A stretch of 64,000 nt of DNA from Membranipora membranacea (taxonomy: Eukaryota; Bryozoa; Gymnolaemata; Cheilostomatida; Membraniporidae): assembly GCA_914767715.1 (NCBI GenBank), contig OU612074.1, positions 8,325,501 through 8,389,500 of the forward strand. Direction: 5' to 3'. The notes under the pieces were generated by a model. That model did no database searches. It was given only the letters and a program-made list of their open reading frames with translations, and was not told the DNA's origin. Within the stretch, counting starts at the first letter, position 1, and each line of letters starts with the position of its first letter. The translations under genes were made by a program, and so were the position numbers. Of the stretch, positions 1-13,400 are shown one piece after another.

Positions 1-334
1 ATTAAATCTCTGTCGCAATCATACCTAACTCCGACCAGTTCAAGCCCCCAAGGACCTTATTTGAAATCCAGAATATGGAGATCCTCGGATAACCTGGTGG
101 CTAATTAAGCTGACTTTAAATTTTCAAAAATATACCAAGGGTGGGTATCATGGTTTTTTTTCGCTCGGGTCAAAAATAGATTTGCTTCCAACCTACCTCA
201 TAAGGAGGAGCAACTCCTGCTTGTCTCAAATCTGAAATCCGTTTGGCTCTGTGGGTCTCCGTTCTCCGTCAGCGCCAACTTTAACGACGTCCACTTTCAC
301 ACTAAAAAAACATGCCAAACGGCAGCAGTAAAAA

Positions 335-669
335 ATTAAATCTCTGTCGCAATCATACCTAACTCCGACCAGTTCAAGCCCCCAAGGACCTTATTTGAAA
401 TCCAGAATATGGAGATCCTCGGATAACCTGGTGGCTAATTAAGCTGACTTTAAATTTTCAAAAATATACCAAGGGTGGGTATCATGGTTTTTTTTCGCTC
501 GGGTCAAAAAATAGATTTGCTTCCAACCTACCTCGTAAGGAGGAGCAACTCCTGCTTGTCTCAAATCTGAAATCCGTTTGGCTCTGTGGGCCTCCGTTCT
601 CCGTCAGCGCCAACTTTAACGACGTCCACTTTCACACTAAAAAAACATGCCAAACGGCAGCAGTAAAAA
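335..669 (+). repeat. Representative 335-bp satellite monomer
   Basis: This copy shows the internal layout. A T8 tract lies at monomer positions 153-160, an A6 tract at 171-176 and an A7 tract at 305-311. There are two short inverted repeats: ATACC/GGTAT with a 7-nt loop just before the T tract, and AGGAG/CTCCT with a 6-nt loop after the A6 tract. The last third is richer in G+C and holds most of the CpG sites (around CCGTTCTCCGTCAGCGCC and ACGACGTCC). The length is close to two nucleosome repeats. I see no tRNA, rRNA or snRNA gene in the monomer and no conserved reading frame. Confidence 0.9.
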
Positions 670-2999
670 ATTAAATCTCTGTCGCAATCATACCTAACTC
701 CGACCAGTTCAAGCCCCCAAGGACCTTATTTGAAATCCAGAATATGGAGATCCTCGGATAACCTGGTGGCTAATTAAGCTGACTTTAAATTTTCAAAAAT
801 ATACCAAGGGTGGGTATCACGGTTTTTTTTCGCTCGGGTCAAAAAATAGATTTGCTTCCAACCTACCTCATAAGGAGGAGCAACTCCTGCTTGTCTCAAA
901 TCTGAAATCCGTTTGGCTCTGTGGGTCTCCGTTCTCCGTCAGCGCCAACTTTAACGACGTCCACTTTCACACTAAAAAAACATGCCAAACGGCAGCAGTA
1001 AAAAATTAAATCTCTGTCGCAATCATACCTAACTCCGACCAGTTCAAGCCCCCAAGGACCTTATTTGAAATCCAGAATATGGAGATCCTCGGATAACCTG
1101 GTGGCTAATTAAGCTGACTTTAAATTTTCAAAAATGTACCAAGGGTGGGTATCATGGTTTTTTTTCGCTCGGGTCAAAAAATAGATTTGCTTCCAACCTA
1201 CCTCATAAGGAGGAGCAACTCCTGCTTGTCTCAAATCTGAAATCCGTTTGGCTCTGTGGGTCTCCGTTCTCCGTCAGCGCCAACTTTAACGACGTCCACT
1301 TTCACACTAAAAAAACATGCCAAACGGCAGCAGTAAAAAATTTAATCTCTGTCGCAATCATACCTAACTCCGACCAGTTCAAGCCCCCAAGGACCTTATT
1401 TGAAATCCAGAATATGGAGATCCTCGGATAAGCTGGTGGCTAATTAAGCTGACTTTAAATTTTCAAAAATATACCAAGGGTGGGTATCATGGTTTTTTTT
1501 CGCTCGGGTCAAAAAATAGATTTGCTTCCAACCTACCTCATAAGGAGGAGCAACTCCTGCTTGTCTCAAATCTGAAATCCGTTTGGCTCTGTGGGTCTCC
1601 GTTCTCCGTCAGCGCCAACTTTAACGACGTCCACTTTCACACTAAAAAAACATGCCAAACGGCAGCAGTAAAAAATTAAATCTCTGTCGCAATCATACCT
1701 AACTCCGACCAGTTCAAGCCCCCAAGGACCTTATTTGAAATCCAGAATATGGAGATCCTCGGATAACCTGGTGGCTAATTAAGCTGACTTTAAATTTTCA
1801 AAAATATACCAAGGGTGGGTATCATGGTTTTTTTTCGCTCGGGTCAAAAAATAGATTTGCTTCCAACCTACCTCATAAGGAGGAGCAACTCCTGCTTGTC
1901 TCAAATCTGAAATCCGTTTGGCTCTGTAGGTCTCCGTTCTCCGTCAGCGCCAACTTTAACGACGTCCACTTTCACACTAAAAAAACATGCCAAACGGCAG
2001 CAGTAAAAAATTAAATCTCTGTCGCAATCATACCTAACTCCGACCAGTTCAAGCCCCCAAGGACATTATTTGAAATCCAGAATATGGAGATCCTCGGATA
2101 ACCTGGTGGCTAATTAAGCTGACTTTAAATTTTCAAAAATATACCAAGGGTGGGTATCATGGTTTTTTTTCGCTCGGGTCAAAAAATAGATTTGCTTCCA
2201 ACCTACCTCATAAGGAGGAGCAAATCCTGCTTGTCTCAAATCTGAAATCCGTTTGGCTCTGTGGGTCTCCGTTCTCCGTCAGCGCCAACTTTAACGACGT
2301 CCACTTTCACACTAAAGAAACATGCCAGTGGCAGCAGTAAAAAATTAAATCTCTGTCGCAATCATACCTAACTCCGACCAGTTCAAGCCCCCAAGGACCT
2401 TATTTGAAATCCAGAATATGGAGATCCTCGGATAAGCTGGTGGCTAATTAAGCTGACTTTAAATTTTCAAAAATATACCAAGGGTGGGTATCATGGTTTT
2501 TTTTCGCTCGGGTCAAAAAATAGATTTGCTTCCAACCTACCCCATAAGGAGGAGCAACTCCTGCTTGTCTCAAATCTGAAATCCGTTTGGCTCTGTGGGT
2601 CTCCGTTCTCCGTCAGCGCCAACTTTAACGACGTCCACTTTCACACTAAAAAAACATGCCAAACGGCAGCAGTAAAAAATTAAATCTCTGTCGCAATCAT
2701 ACCTAACTCCGACCAGTTCAAGCCCCCAAGGACCTTATTTGAAATCCAGAATATGGAGATCCTCGGATAAGCTGGTGGCTAATTAAGCTGACTTTAAATT
2801 TTCAAAAATATACCAAGGGTGGGTATCATGAATTTTTTTCGCTCGGGTCAAAAAATAGATTTGCTTCCAACCTACCTCATAAGGAGGAGCAACTCCTGCT
2901 TGTCTCAAATCTGAAATCCGTTTGGCTCTGTGGGTCTCCGTTCTCCGTCAGCGCCAACTTTAACGACGTCCACTTTCACACTAAAAAAACATGCCAAAC

Positions 3000-5900
3000 G
3001 GCAGCAGTAAAAAATTTAATCTCTGTCGCAATCATACCTAACTCCGACCAGTTCAAGCCCCCAAGGACCTTATTTGAAATCCAGAATATGGAGATCCTCG
3101 GATAACCTGGTGGCTAATTAAGCTGACTTTAAATTTTCAAAAATATACCAAGGGTGGGTATCATGGTTTTTTTTCGCTCGGGTCAAAAAATAGATTTGCT
3201 TCCAACCTACCTCATAAGGAGGAGCAACTCCTGCTTGTCTCAAATCTGAAATCCGTTTGGCTCTGTGGGTCTCCGTTCTCCGTCAGCGCCAACTTTAACG
3301 ACGTCCACTTTCACACTAAAGAAACATGCCAAACGGCAGCAGTAAAAAATTAAATCTCTGTCGCAATCATACCTAACTCCGACCAGTTCAAGCCCCCAAG
3401 GACCTTATTTGAAATCCAGAATATGGAGATCCTCGGATAACCTGGTGGCTAATTAAGCTGACTTTAAGTTTTCAAAAATATACCAAGGGTGGGTATCATG
3501 GTTTTTTTTCGCTCGGGTCAAAAAATAGATTTGCTTCCAACCTACCTCATAAGGAGGAGCAACTCCTGCTTGTCTCAAATCTGAAATCCGTTTGGCTCTG
3601 TGGGTCTCCGTTCTCCGTCAGCGCCAACTTTAACGACGTCCACTTTCACACTAAAAAAACATGCCAAACGGCAGCAGTAAAAAATTAAATCTCTGTCGCA
3701 ATCATACCTAACTCCGACCAGTTCAAGCCCCCAAGGACCTTATTTGAAATCCAGAATATGGAGATCCTCGGATAAGCTGGTGGCTAATTAAGCTGACTTT
3801 AAATTTTCAAAAATATACCAAGGGTGGGTATCATGGTTTTTTTTCGCTCGGGTCAAAAAATAGATTTGCTTCCAACCTACCTCATAAGGAGGAGCAACTC
3901 CTGCTTGTCTCAAATCTGAAATCCGTTTGGCTCTGTGGGTCTCCGTTCTCCGTCAGCGCCAACTTTAACGACGTCCACTTTCACACTAAAAAAACATGCC
4001 AAACGGCAGCAGTAAAAAATTAAATCTCTGTCGCAATCATACCTAACTCCGACCAGTTCAAGCCCCCAAGGACCTTATTTGAAATCCAGAATATGGAGAT
4101 CCTCGGATAACCAGGTGGCTAATTAAGCTGACTTTAAATTTTCAAAAATATACCAAGGGTGGGTATCATGGTTTTTTTTCGCTCGGGTCAAAAAATAGAT
4201 TTGCTTCCAACCTACCTCATAAGGAGGAGCAACTCCTGCTTGTCTCAAATCTGAAATCCGTTTGGCTCTGTGGGTCTCCGTTCTCCGTCTGCGCCAACTT
4301 TAACGACGTCCACTTTCACACTAAAAAAACATGCCAAACGGCAGCAGTAAAAAATTAAATCTCTGTCGCAATCATACCTAACTCCGACCAGTTCAAGCCC
4401 CCAAGGACCTTATTTGAAATCCAGAATATGGAGATCCTCGGATAAGCTGGTGGCTAATTAAGCTGACTTTAAATTTTCAAAAATATACCAAGGGTGGGTA
4501 TCATGGTTTTTTTTCGCTCGGGTCAAAAAATACATTTGCTTCCAACCTACCTCATAAGGAGGAGCAACTCCTGCTTGTCTCAAATCTGAAATCCGTTTGG
4601 CTCTGTGGGTCTCCGTTCTCCGTCAGCGCCAACTTTAACGACGTCCACTTTCACACTAAAAAAACATGCCAAACGGCAGCAGTAAAAAATTAAATCTCTG
4701 TCGCAATCATACCTAACTCCGACCAGTTCAAGCCCCCAAGGACCTTATTTGAAATCCAGAATATGGAGATCCTCGGATAACCTGGTGGCTAATTAAGCTG
4801 ACTTTAAATTTTCAAAAATATACCAAGGGTGGGTATCATGGTTTTTTTTCGCTCGGGTCAAAAAATAGATTTGCTTCCAACCTACCTCATAAGGAGGAGC
4901 AACTCCTGCTTGTCTCAAATCTGAAATCCGTTTGGCTCTGTGGGACTCCGTTCTCCGTCAGCGCCAACTTTAACGACGTCCACTTTCACACTAAAAAAAC
5001 ATGCCAAACGGCAGCAGTAAAAAATTAAATCTCTGTCGCAATCATACCTAACTCCGACCAGTTCAAGCCCCCAAGGACCTTATTTGAAATCCAGAATATG
5101 GAGATCCTCGGATAACCTGGTGGCTAATTAAGCTGACTTTAAATTTTCAAAAATATACCAAGGGTGGGTATCATGGTTTTTTTTCGCTCGGGTCAAAAAA
5201 TAGATTTGCTTCCAACCTACCTCATAAGGAGGAGCAACTCCTGCTTGTCTCAAATCTGAAATCCGTTTGGCTCTGTGGGTCTCCGTTCTCCGTCAGCGCC
5301 AACTTTAACGACGTCCACTTTCACACTAAAAAAACATGCCAAACGGCAGCAGTAAAAAATTAAATCTCTGTCGCAATCATACCTAACTCCGACCAGTTCA
5401 AGCCCCCAAGGACCTTATTTGAAATCCAGAATATGGAGATCCTCGGATAACCTGGTGGCTAATTAAGCTGACTTTAAATTTTCAAAAATATACCAAGGGT
5501 GGGTATCATGGTTTTTTTTCGCTCGGGTCAAAAAATAGATTTGCTTCCAACCTACCTCATAAGGAGGAGCAACTCCTGCTTGTCTCAAATCTGAAATCCG
5601 TTTGGCTCTGTGGGTCTCCGTTCTCCGTCAGCGCCAACTTTAACGACGTCCACTTTCACACTAAAAAAACATGCCAAACGGCAGCAGTAAAAAATTTAAT
5701 CTCTGTCGCAATCATACCTAACTCCGACCAGTTCAAGCCCCCAAGGACCTTATTTGAAATCCAGAATATGGAGATCCTCGGATAACCTGGTGGCTAATTA
5801 AGCTGACTTTAAATTTTCAAAAATATACCAAGGGTGGGTATCATGGTTTTTTTTCGCTCGGGTCAAAAAATAGATTTGCTTCCAACCTACCTCATAAGGA

Positions 5901-7400
5901 GGAGCAACTCCTGCTTGTCTCAAATCTGAAATCCGTTTGGCTCTGTGGGTCTCCGTTCTCCGTCAGCGCCAACTTTAACGACGTCCACTTTCACACTAAA
6001 GAAACATGCCAAACGGCAGCAGTAAAAAATTAAATCTCTGTCGCAATCATACCTAACTCCGACCAGTTCAAGCCCCCAAGGACCTTATTTGAAATCCAGA
6101 ATATGGAGATCCTCGGATAACCTGGTGGCTAATTAAGCTGACTTTAAGTTTTCAAAAATATACCAAGGGTGGGTATCATGGTTTTTTTTCGCTCGGGTCA
6201 AAAAATAGATTTGCTTCCAACCTACCTCATAAGGAGGAGCAACTCCTGCTTGTCTCAAATCTGAAATCCGTTTGGCTCTGTGGGTCTCCGTTCTCCGTCA
6301 GCGCCAACTTTAACGACGTCCACTTTCACACTAAACAAACATGCCAAACGGCAGCAGTAAAAAATTAAATCTCTGTCGCAATCATACCTAACTCCGACCA
6401 GTTCAAGCCCCCAAGGACCTTATTTGAAATCCAGAATATGGAGATCCTCGGATAAGCTGGTGGCTAATTAAGCTGACTTTAAATTTTCAAAAATATACCA
6501 AGGGTGGGTATCATGGTTTTTTTTCGCTCGGGTCAAAAAATAGATTTGCTTCCAACCTACCTCATAAGGAGGAGCAACTCCTGCTTGTCTCAAATCTGAA
6601 ATCCGTTTGGCTCTGTGGGTCTCCGTTCTCCGTCAGCGCCAACTTTAACGACGTCCACTTTCACACTAAAAAAACATGCCAAACGGCAGCAGTAAAAAAT
6701 TAAATCTCTGTCGCAATCATACCTAACTCCGACCAGTTCAAGCCCCCAAGGACCTTATTTGAAATCCAGAATATGGAGATCCTCGGATAACCAGGTGGCT
6801 AATTAAGCTGACTTTAAATTTTCAAAAATATACCAAGGGTGGGTATCATGGTTTTTTTTCGCTCGGGTCAAAAAATAGATTTGCTTCCAACCTACCTCAT
6901 AAGGAGGAGCAACTCCTGCTTGTCTCAAATCTGAAATCCGTTTGGCTCTGTGGGTCTCCGTTCTCCGTCTGCGCCAACTTTAACGACGTCCACTTTCACA
7001 CTAAAAAAACATGCCAAACGGCAGCAGTAAAAAATTAAATCTCTGTCGCAATCATACCTAACTCCGACCAGTTCAAGCCCCCAAGGACCTTATTTGAAAT
7101 CCAGAATATGGAGATCCTCGGATAAGCTGGTGGCTAATTAAGCTGACTTTAAATTTTCAAAAATATACCAAGGGTGGGTATCATGGTTTTTTTTCGCTCG
7201 GGTCAAAAAATACATTTGCTTCCAACCTACCTCATAAGGAGGAGCAACTCCTGCTTGTCTCAAATCTGAAATCCGTTTGGCTCTGTGGGTCTCCGTTCTC
7301 CGTCAGCGCCAACTTTAACGACGTCCACTTTCACACTAAAAAAACATGCCAAACGGCAGCAGTAAAAAATTAAATCTCTGTCGCAATCATACCTAACTCC
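3000..7400 (+). repeat. 8-monomer higher-order repeat, 2680-bp period
   Basis: Private variants recur exactly 2680 bp apart: AAGTTTTC at 3468 and 6148, CCAGGTGG at 4111 and 6791, CCGTCTGCG near 4286 and 6966, and TACATTTG at 4531 and 7211. A TTTAAT junction variant also recurs near 3014 and 5694. The segments of about 3.0-4.7 kb and 5.7-7.4 kb are therefore copies of one another at 8-monomer spacing. Each copy has since gained its own changes, for example AAACAAAC near 6335 only. Confidence 0.85.
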
Positions 7401-10400
7401 GACCAGTTCAAGCCCCCAAGGACCTTATTTGAAATCCAGAATATGGAGATCCTCGGATAACCTGGTGGCTAATTAAGCTGACTTTAAATTTTCAAAAATA
7501 TACCAAGGGTGGGTATCATGGTTTTTTTTCGCTCGGGTCAAAAAATAGATTTGCTTCCAACCTACCTCATAAGGAGGAGCAACTCTTGCTTGTCTCAAAT
7601 CTGAAATCCGTTTGGCTCTGTGGGTCTCCGTTCTCCGTCAGCGCCAACTTTAACGACGTCCACTTTCACACTAAAAAAACATGCCAAACGGCAGCAGTAA
7701 AAAATTAAATCTCTGTCGCAATCATACCTAACTCCGACCAGTTCAAGCCCCAAGGACCTTATTTGAAATCCAGAATATGGAGATCCTCGGATAACCTGGT
7801 GGCTAATTAAGCTGACTTTAAATTTTCAAAAATATACCAAGGGTGGGTATCATGGTTTTTTTTTCGCTCGGGTCAAAAAATAGATTTGCTTCCAACCTAC
7901 CTCATAAGGAGGAGCAACTCCTGCTTGTCTCAAATCTGAAATCCGTTTGGCTCTGTGGGACTCCGTTCTCCGTCAGCGCCAACTTTAACGACGTCCACTT
8001 TCACACTAAAAAAACATGCCAAACGGCAGCAGTAAAAAATTAAATCTCTGTCGCAATCATACCTAACTCCGACCAGTTCAAGCCCCCAAGGACCTTATTT
8101 GAAATCCAGAATATGGAGATCCTCGGATAAGCTGGTGGCTAATTAAGCTGACTTTACATTTTCAAAAATATACCAAGGGTGGGTATCATGGCTTTTTTTC
8201 GCTCGGGTCAAAAAATAGATTTGCTTCCAACCTACCTCATAAGGAGGAGCAACTCCTGCTTGTCTCAAATCTGAAATCCGTTTGGCTCTGTGGGTCTCCG
8301 TTCTCCGTCAGCGCCAACTTTAACGACGTCCACTTTCACACTAAAAAAACATGCCAAACGGCAGCAGTAAAAAATTAAATCTCTGTCGCAATCATACCTA
8401 ACTCCGACCAGTTCAAGCCCCCAAGGACCTTATTTGAAATCCAGAATATGGAGATCCTCGGATAACCTGGTGGCTAATTAAGCTGACTTTAAATTTTCAA
8501 CAATATACCAAGGGTGGGTATCATGGTTTTTTTTCGCTCGGGTCAAAAAATAGATTTGCTTCCAACCTACCTCATAAGGAGGAGCAACTCCTGCTTGTCT
8601 CAAATCTGAAATCCGTTTGGCTCTGTGGGTCTCCGTTCTCCGTCAGCGCCAACTTTAACGACGTCCACTTTCACACTAAAAAAACATGCCAAACGGCAGC
8701 AGTAAAAAATTAAATCTCTGTCGCAATCATACCTAACTCCGACCAGTTCAAGCCCCCAAGGACCTTATTTGAAATCCAGAATATGGAGATCCTCGGATAA
8801 CCTGGTGGCTAATTAAGCTGACTTTAAATTTTCAAAAATATACCAAGGGTGGGTATCATGGTTTTTTTTTCGCTCGGGTCAAAAAATAGATTTGCTTCCA
8901 ACCTACCTCATAAGGAGGAGCAACTCCTGCTTGTCTCAAATCTAAAATCCGTTTGGCTCTGTGGGTATCCGTTCTCCGTCAGCGCCAACTTTAACGACGT
9001 CCACTTTCACACTAAAAAAACATGCCAAATGGCAGCAGTAAAAAAATAAATCTCTGTCGCAATCATACCTAACTCTGACCAGTTCAAGCCCCCAAGGACC
9101 TTATTTGAAATCCAGAATATGGAGATCCTCGGATAACCTGGTGGCTAATTAAGCTGACTTTAAATTTTCAAAAATATACCAAGGGTGGGTATCATGGTTT
9201 TTTTTTCGCTCGGGTCAAAAAATAGATTTGCTTCCAACCTACCTCATAAGGAGGAGCAACTCCTGCTTGTCTCAAATCTGAAATCCGTTTGGCTCTGTGG
9301 GTCTCCGTTCTCCGTCAGCGCCAACTTTAACGTTGCCACTTTCACACTAAAAAAACATGCCAAACGGCAGCAGTAAAAAATTAAATCTCTGTCGCAATCA
9401 TACCTAACTCCGACCAGTTCAAGCCCCCAAGGACCTTATTTGAAATCCAGAATATGGAGATCCTCGGATAAGCTGGTGGCTAATTAAGCTGACTTTAAAT
9501 TTTCAAAAATATACCAAGGGTGGGTATCATGGTTTTTTTTCGCTCGGGTCAAAAAATAGATTTGCTTCCAACCTACCTCATAAGGAGGAGCAACTCCTGC
9601 TTGTCTCAAATCTGAAATCCGTTTGGCTCTGTGGGTCTCCGTTCTCCGTCAGCGCCAACTTTAACGACGTCCACTTTCACACTAAAAAAACATGCCAAAC
9701 GGCAGCAGTAAAAAATTAAATCTCTGTCGCAATCATACCTAACTCCGACCAGTTCAAGCCCCCAAGGACCTTATTTGAAATCCAGAATATGGAGATCCTC
9801 GGATAACCTGGTGGCTAATTAAGCTGACTTTAAATTTTCAAAAATATACCAAGGGTGGGTATCATGGTTTTTTTTCGCTCGGGTCAAAAAATAGATTTGC
9901 TTCCAACCTACCTCATAAGGAGGAGCAACTCCTGCTTGTCTCAAATCTGAAATCCGTTTGGCTCTGTGGGTCTCCGTTCTCCGTCAGCGCCAACTTTAAC
10001 GACGTCCACTTTCACACTAAAAAAACATGCCAAACGGCAGCAGTAAAAAATTAAATCTCTGTCGCAATCATACCTTACTCCGACCAGTTCAAGCCCCCAA
10101 GGACCTTATTTGAAATCCAGAATATGGAGATCCTCGGATAACCTGGTGGCTAATTAAGCTGACTTTTAATTTTCAAAAATATACCAAGGGTGGGTATCAT
10201 GGTTTTTTTTCGCTCGGGTCAAAAAATAGATTTGCTTCCAACCTACCTCATAAGGAGGAGCAACTCCTGCTTGTCTCAAATCTGAAATCCGTTTGGCTCT
10301 GTGGGTCTCCGTTCTCCGTCAGCGCCAACTTTAACGACGTCCACTTTCACACTAAAAAAACATGCCAAACGGCAGCAGTAAAAAATTAAATCTCTGTCGC

Positions 10401-13400
10401 AATCATACCTAACTCCGACCAGTTCAAGCCCCCAAGGACCTTATTTGAAATCCAGAATATGGAGATCCTCGGATAACCTGGTGGCTAATTAAGCTGACTT
10501 TAAATTTTCAAAAATATACCAAGGGTGGGTATCATGGTTTTTTTTCGCTCGGGTCAAAAAATAGATTTGCTTCCAACCTACCTCATAAGGAGGAGCAACT
10601 CCTGCTTGTCTCAAATCTGAAATCCGTTTGGCTCTGTGGGTCTCCGTTCTCCGTCAGCGCCAACTTTAACGACGTCCACTTTCACACTAAAAAAACATGC
10701 CAAACGGCAGCAGTAAAAAATTAAATCTCTGTCGCAATCATACCTAACTCCGACCAGTTCAAGCCCCCAAGGACCTTATTTGAAATCCAGAATATGGAGA
10801 TTCTCGGATAACCTGGTGGCTAATTAAGCTGACTTTAAATTTTCAAAAATATACCAAGGGTGGGTATCATGGTTTTTTTTTCGCTCGGGTCAAAAAATAG
10901 ATTTGCTTCCAACCTACCTCATAAGGAGGAGCAACTCCTGCTTGTCTCAAATCTGAAATCCGTTTGGCTCTGTGGGTCTCCGTTCTCCGTCAGCGCCAAC
11001 TTTAACGACGTCCACTTTCACACTAAAAAAACATGCCAAACGGCAGCAGTAAAAAATTAAATCTCTGTCGCAATCATACCTAACTCCGACCAGTTCAAGC
11101 CCCCAAGGACCTTATTTAAAATCCAGAATATGGAGATCCTCGGATAACCTGGTGGCTAATTAAGCTGACTTTAAATTTTCAAAAATATACCAAGGGTGGG
11201 TATCATGGTTTTTTTTTCGCTCGGGTCAAAAAATAGATTTGCTTCCAACCTACCTCATAAGGAGGAGCAACTCCTGCTTGTCTCAAATCTGAAATCCGTT
11301 TGGCTCTGTGGGTCTCCGTTCTCCGTCAGCGCCAACTTTAACGAGGTCCACTTTCACACTAAAAAAACATGCCAAACGGCAGCAGTAAAAAATTAAATCT
11401 CTGTCGCAATCATACCTAACTCCGACCAGTTCAAGCCCCCAAGGACCTTATTTGAAATCCAGAATATGGAGATCCTCGGATAACCTGGTGGCTAATTAAG
11501 CTGACTTTAAATTTTCAAAAATATACCAAGGGTGGGTATCATGGTTTTTTTTCGCTCGGGTCAAAAAATAGATTTGCTTCCAACCTACCTCATAAGGAGG
11601 AGCAACTCCTGCTTGTCTTAAATCTGAAATCCGTTTGGCTCTGTGGGTCTCCGTTCTCCGTCAGCGCCAACTTTAACGACGTCCACTTTCACACTAAAAA
11701 AACATGCCAAACGGCAGCAGTAAAAAATTAAATCTCTGTCGCAATCATACCTAACTCCGACCAGTTCAAGCCCCCAAGGACCTTATTTGAAATCCAGAAT
11801 ATGGAGATCCTCGGATAACCTGGTGGCTAATTAAGCTGACTTTAAATTTTCAAAAATATACCAAGGGTGGGTATCATGGCTTTTTTTCGCTCGGGTCAAA
11901 AAATAGATTTGCTTCCAACCTACCTCATAAGGAGGAGCAACTCCTGCTTGTCTCAAATCTGAAATCCGTTTGGCTCTGTGGGTCTCCGTTCTCCGTCAGC
12001 GCCAACTTTAACGACGTCCACTTTCACACTAAAAAAACATGCCAAACGGCAGCAGTAAAAAATTAAATCTCTGTCGCAATCATACCTAACTCCGACCAGT
12101 TCAAGCCCCCAAGGACCTTATTTGAAATCCAGAATATGGAGATCCTCGGATAACCTGGTGGCTAATTAAGCTGACTTTAAATTTTCAAAAATATACCAAG
12201 GGTGGGTATCATGGTTTTTTTTCGCTCGGGTCAAAAAATAGGTTTGCTTCCAACCTACCTCATAAGGAGGAGCAACTCCTGCTTGTCTCATATCTGAAAT
12301 CTGTTTGGCTCTGTGGGTCTCCGTTCTCCGTCAGCGCCAACTTTAACGACGTCCACTTTCACACTAAAAAAACATGCCAAACGGCAGCAGTAAAAAATTA
12401 AATCTCTGTCGCAATCATACCTAACTCCGACCAGTTCAAGCCCCCAAGGACCTTATTTGAAATCCAGAATATGGAGATCCTCGGATAACTTGGTGGCTAA
12501 TTAAGCTGACTTTAAATTTTCAAAAATATACCAAGGGTGGGTATCATGGTTTTTTTTTCGCTCGGGTCAAAAAATAGATTTGCTTCCAACCTACCTCATA
12601 AGGAGGAGCAACTCCTGCTTGTCTCAAATCTGAAATCCGTTTGGCTCTGTGGGTCTCCGTTCTCCGTCAGCGCCAACTTTAACGACGTCCACTTTCACAC
12701 TAAAAAAACATGCCAAACGGCAGCAGTAAAAAATTAAATCTCTGTCGCAATCATACCTAACTCCGACCAGTTCAAGCCCCCAAGGACCTTATTTGAAATC
12801 CAGAATATGGAGATCCTCGGATAACCTGGTGGCTAATTAAGCTGACTTTAAATTTTCAAAAATATACCAAGGGTGGGTATCATGGTTTTTTTTTCGCTCG
12901 GGTCAAAAAATAGATTTGCTTCCAACCTACCTCATAAGGAGGAGCAACTCCTGCTTGTCTCAAATCTGAAATCCGTTTGGCTCTGTGGGTCTCCGTTCTC
13001 CGTCAGCGCCAACTTTAACGACGTCCACTTTCACACTAAAAAAACATGCCAAACGGCAGCAGTAAAAAATTAAATCTCTGTCGCAATCATACCTAACTCC
13101 GACCAGTTCAAGCCCCCAAGGACCTTATTTGAAATCCAGAATATGGAGATCCTCGGATAACCTGGTGGCTAATTAAGCTGACTTTAAATTTTCAAAAATA
13201 TACCAAGGGTGGGTATCATGGTTTTTTTTTCGCTCGGGTCAAAAAATAGATTTGCTTCCAACCTACCTCATAAGGAGGAGCAACTCCTGCTTGTCTCAAA
13301 TCTGAAATCCGTTTGGCTCTGTGGGACTCCGTTCTCCGTCAGCGCCAACTTTAACGACGTCCACTTTCACACTAAAAAAACATGCCAAACGGCAGCAGTA

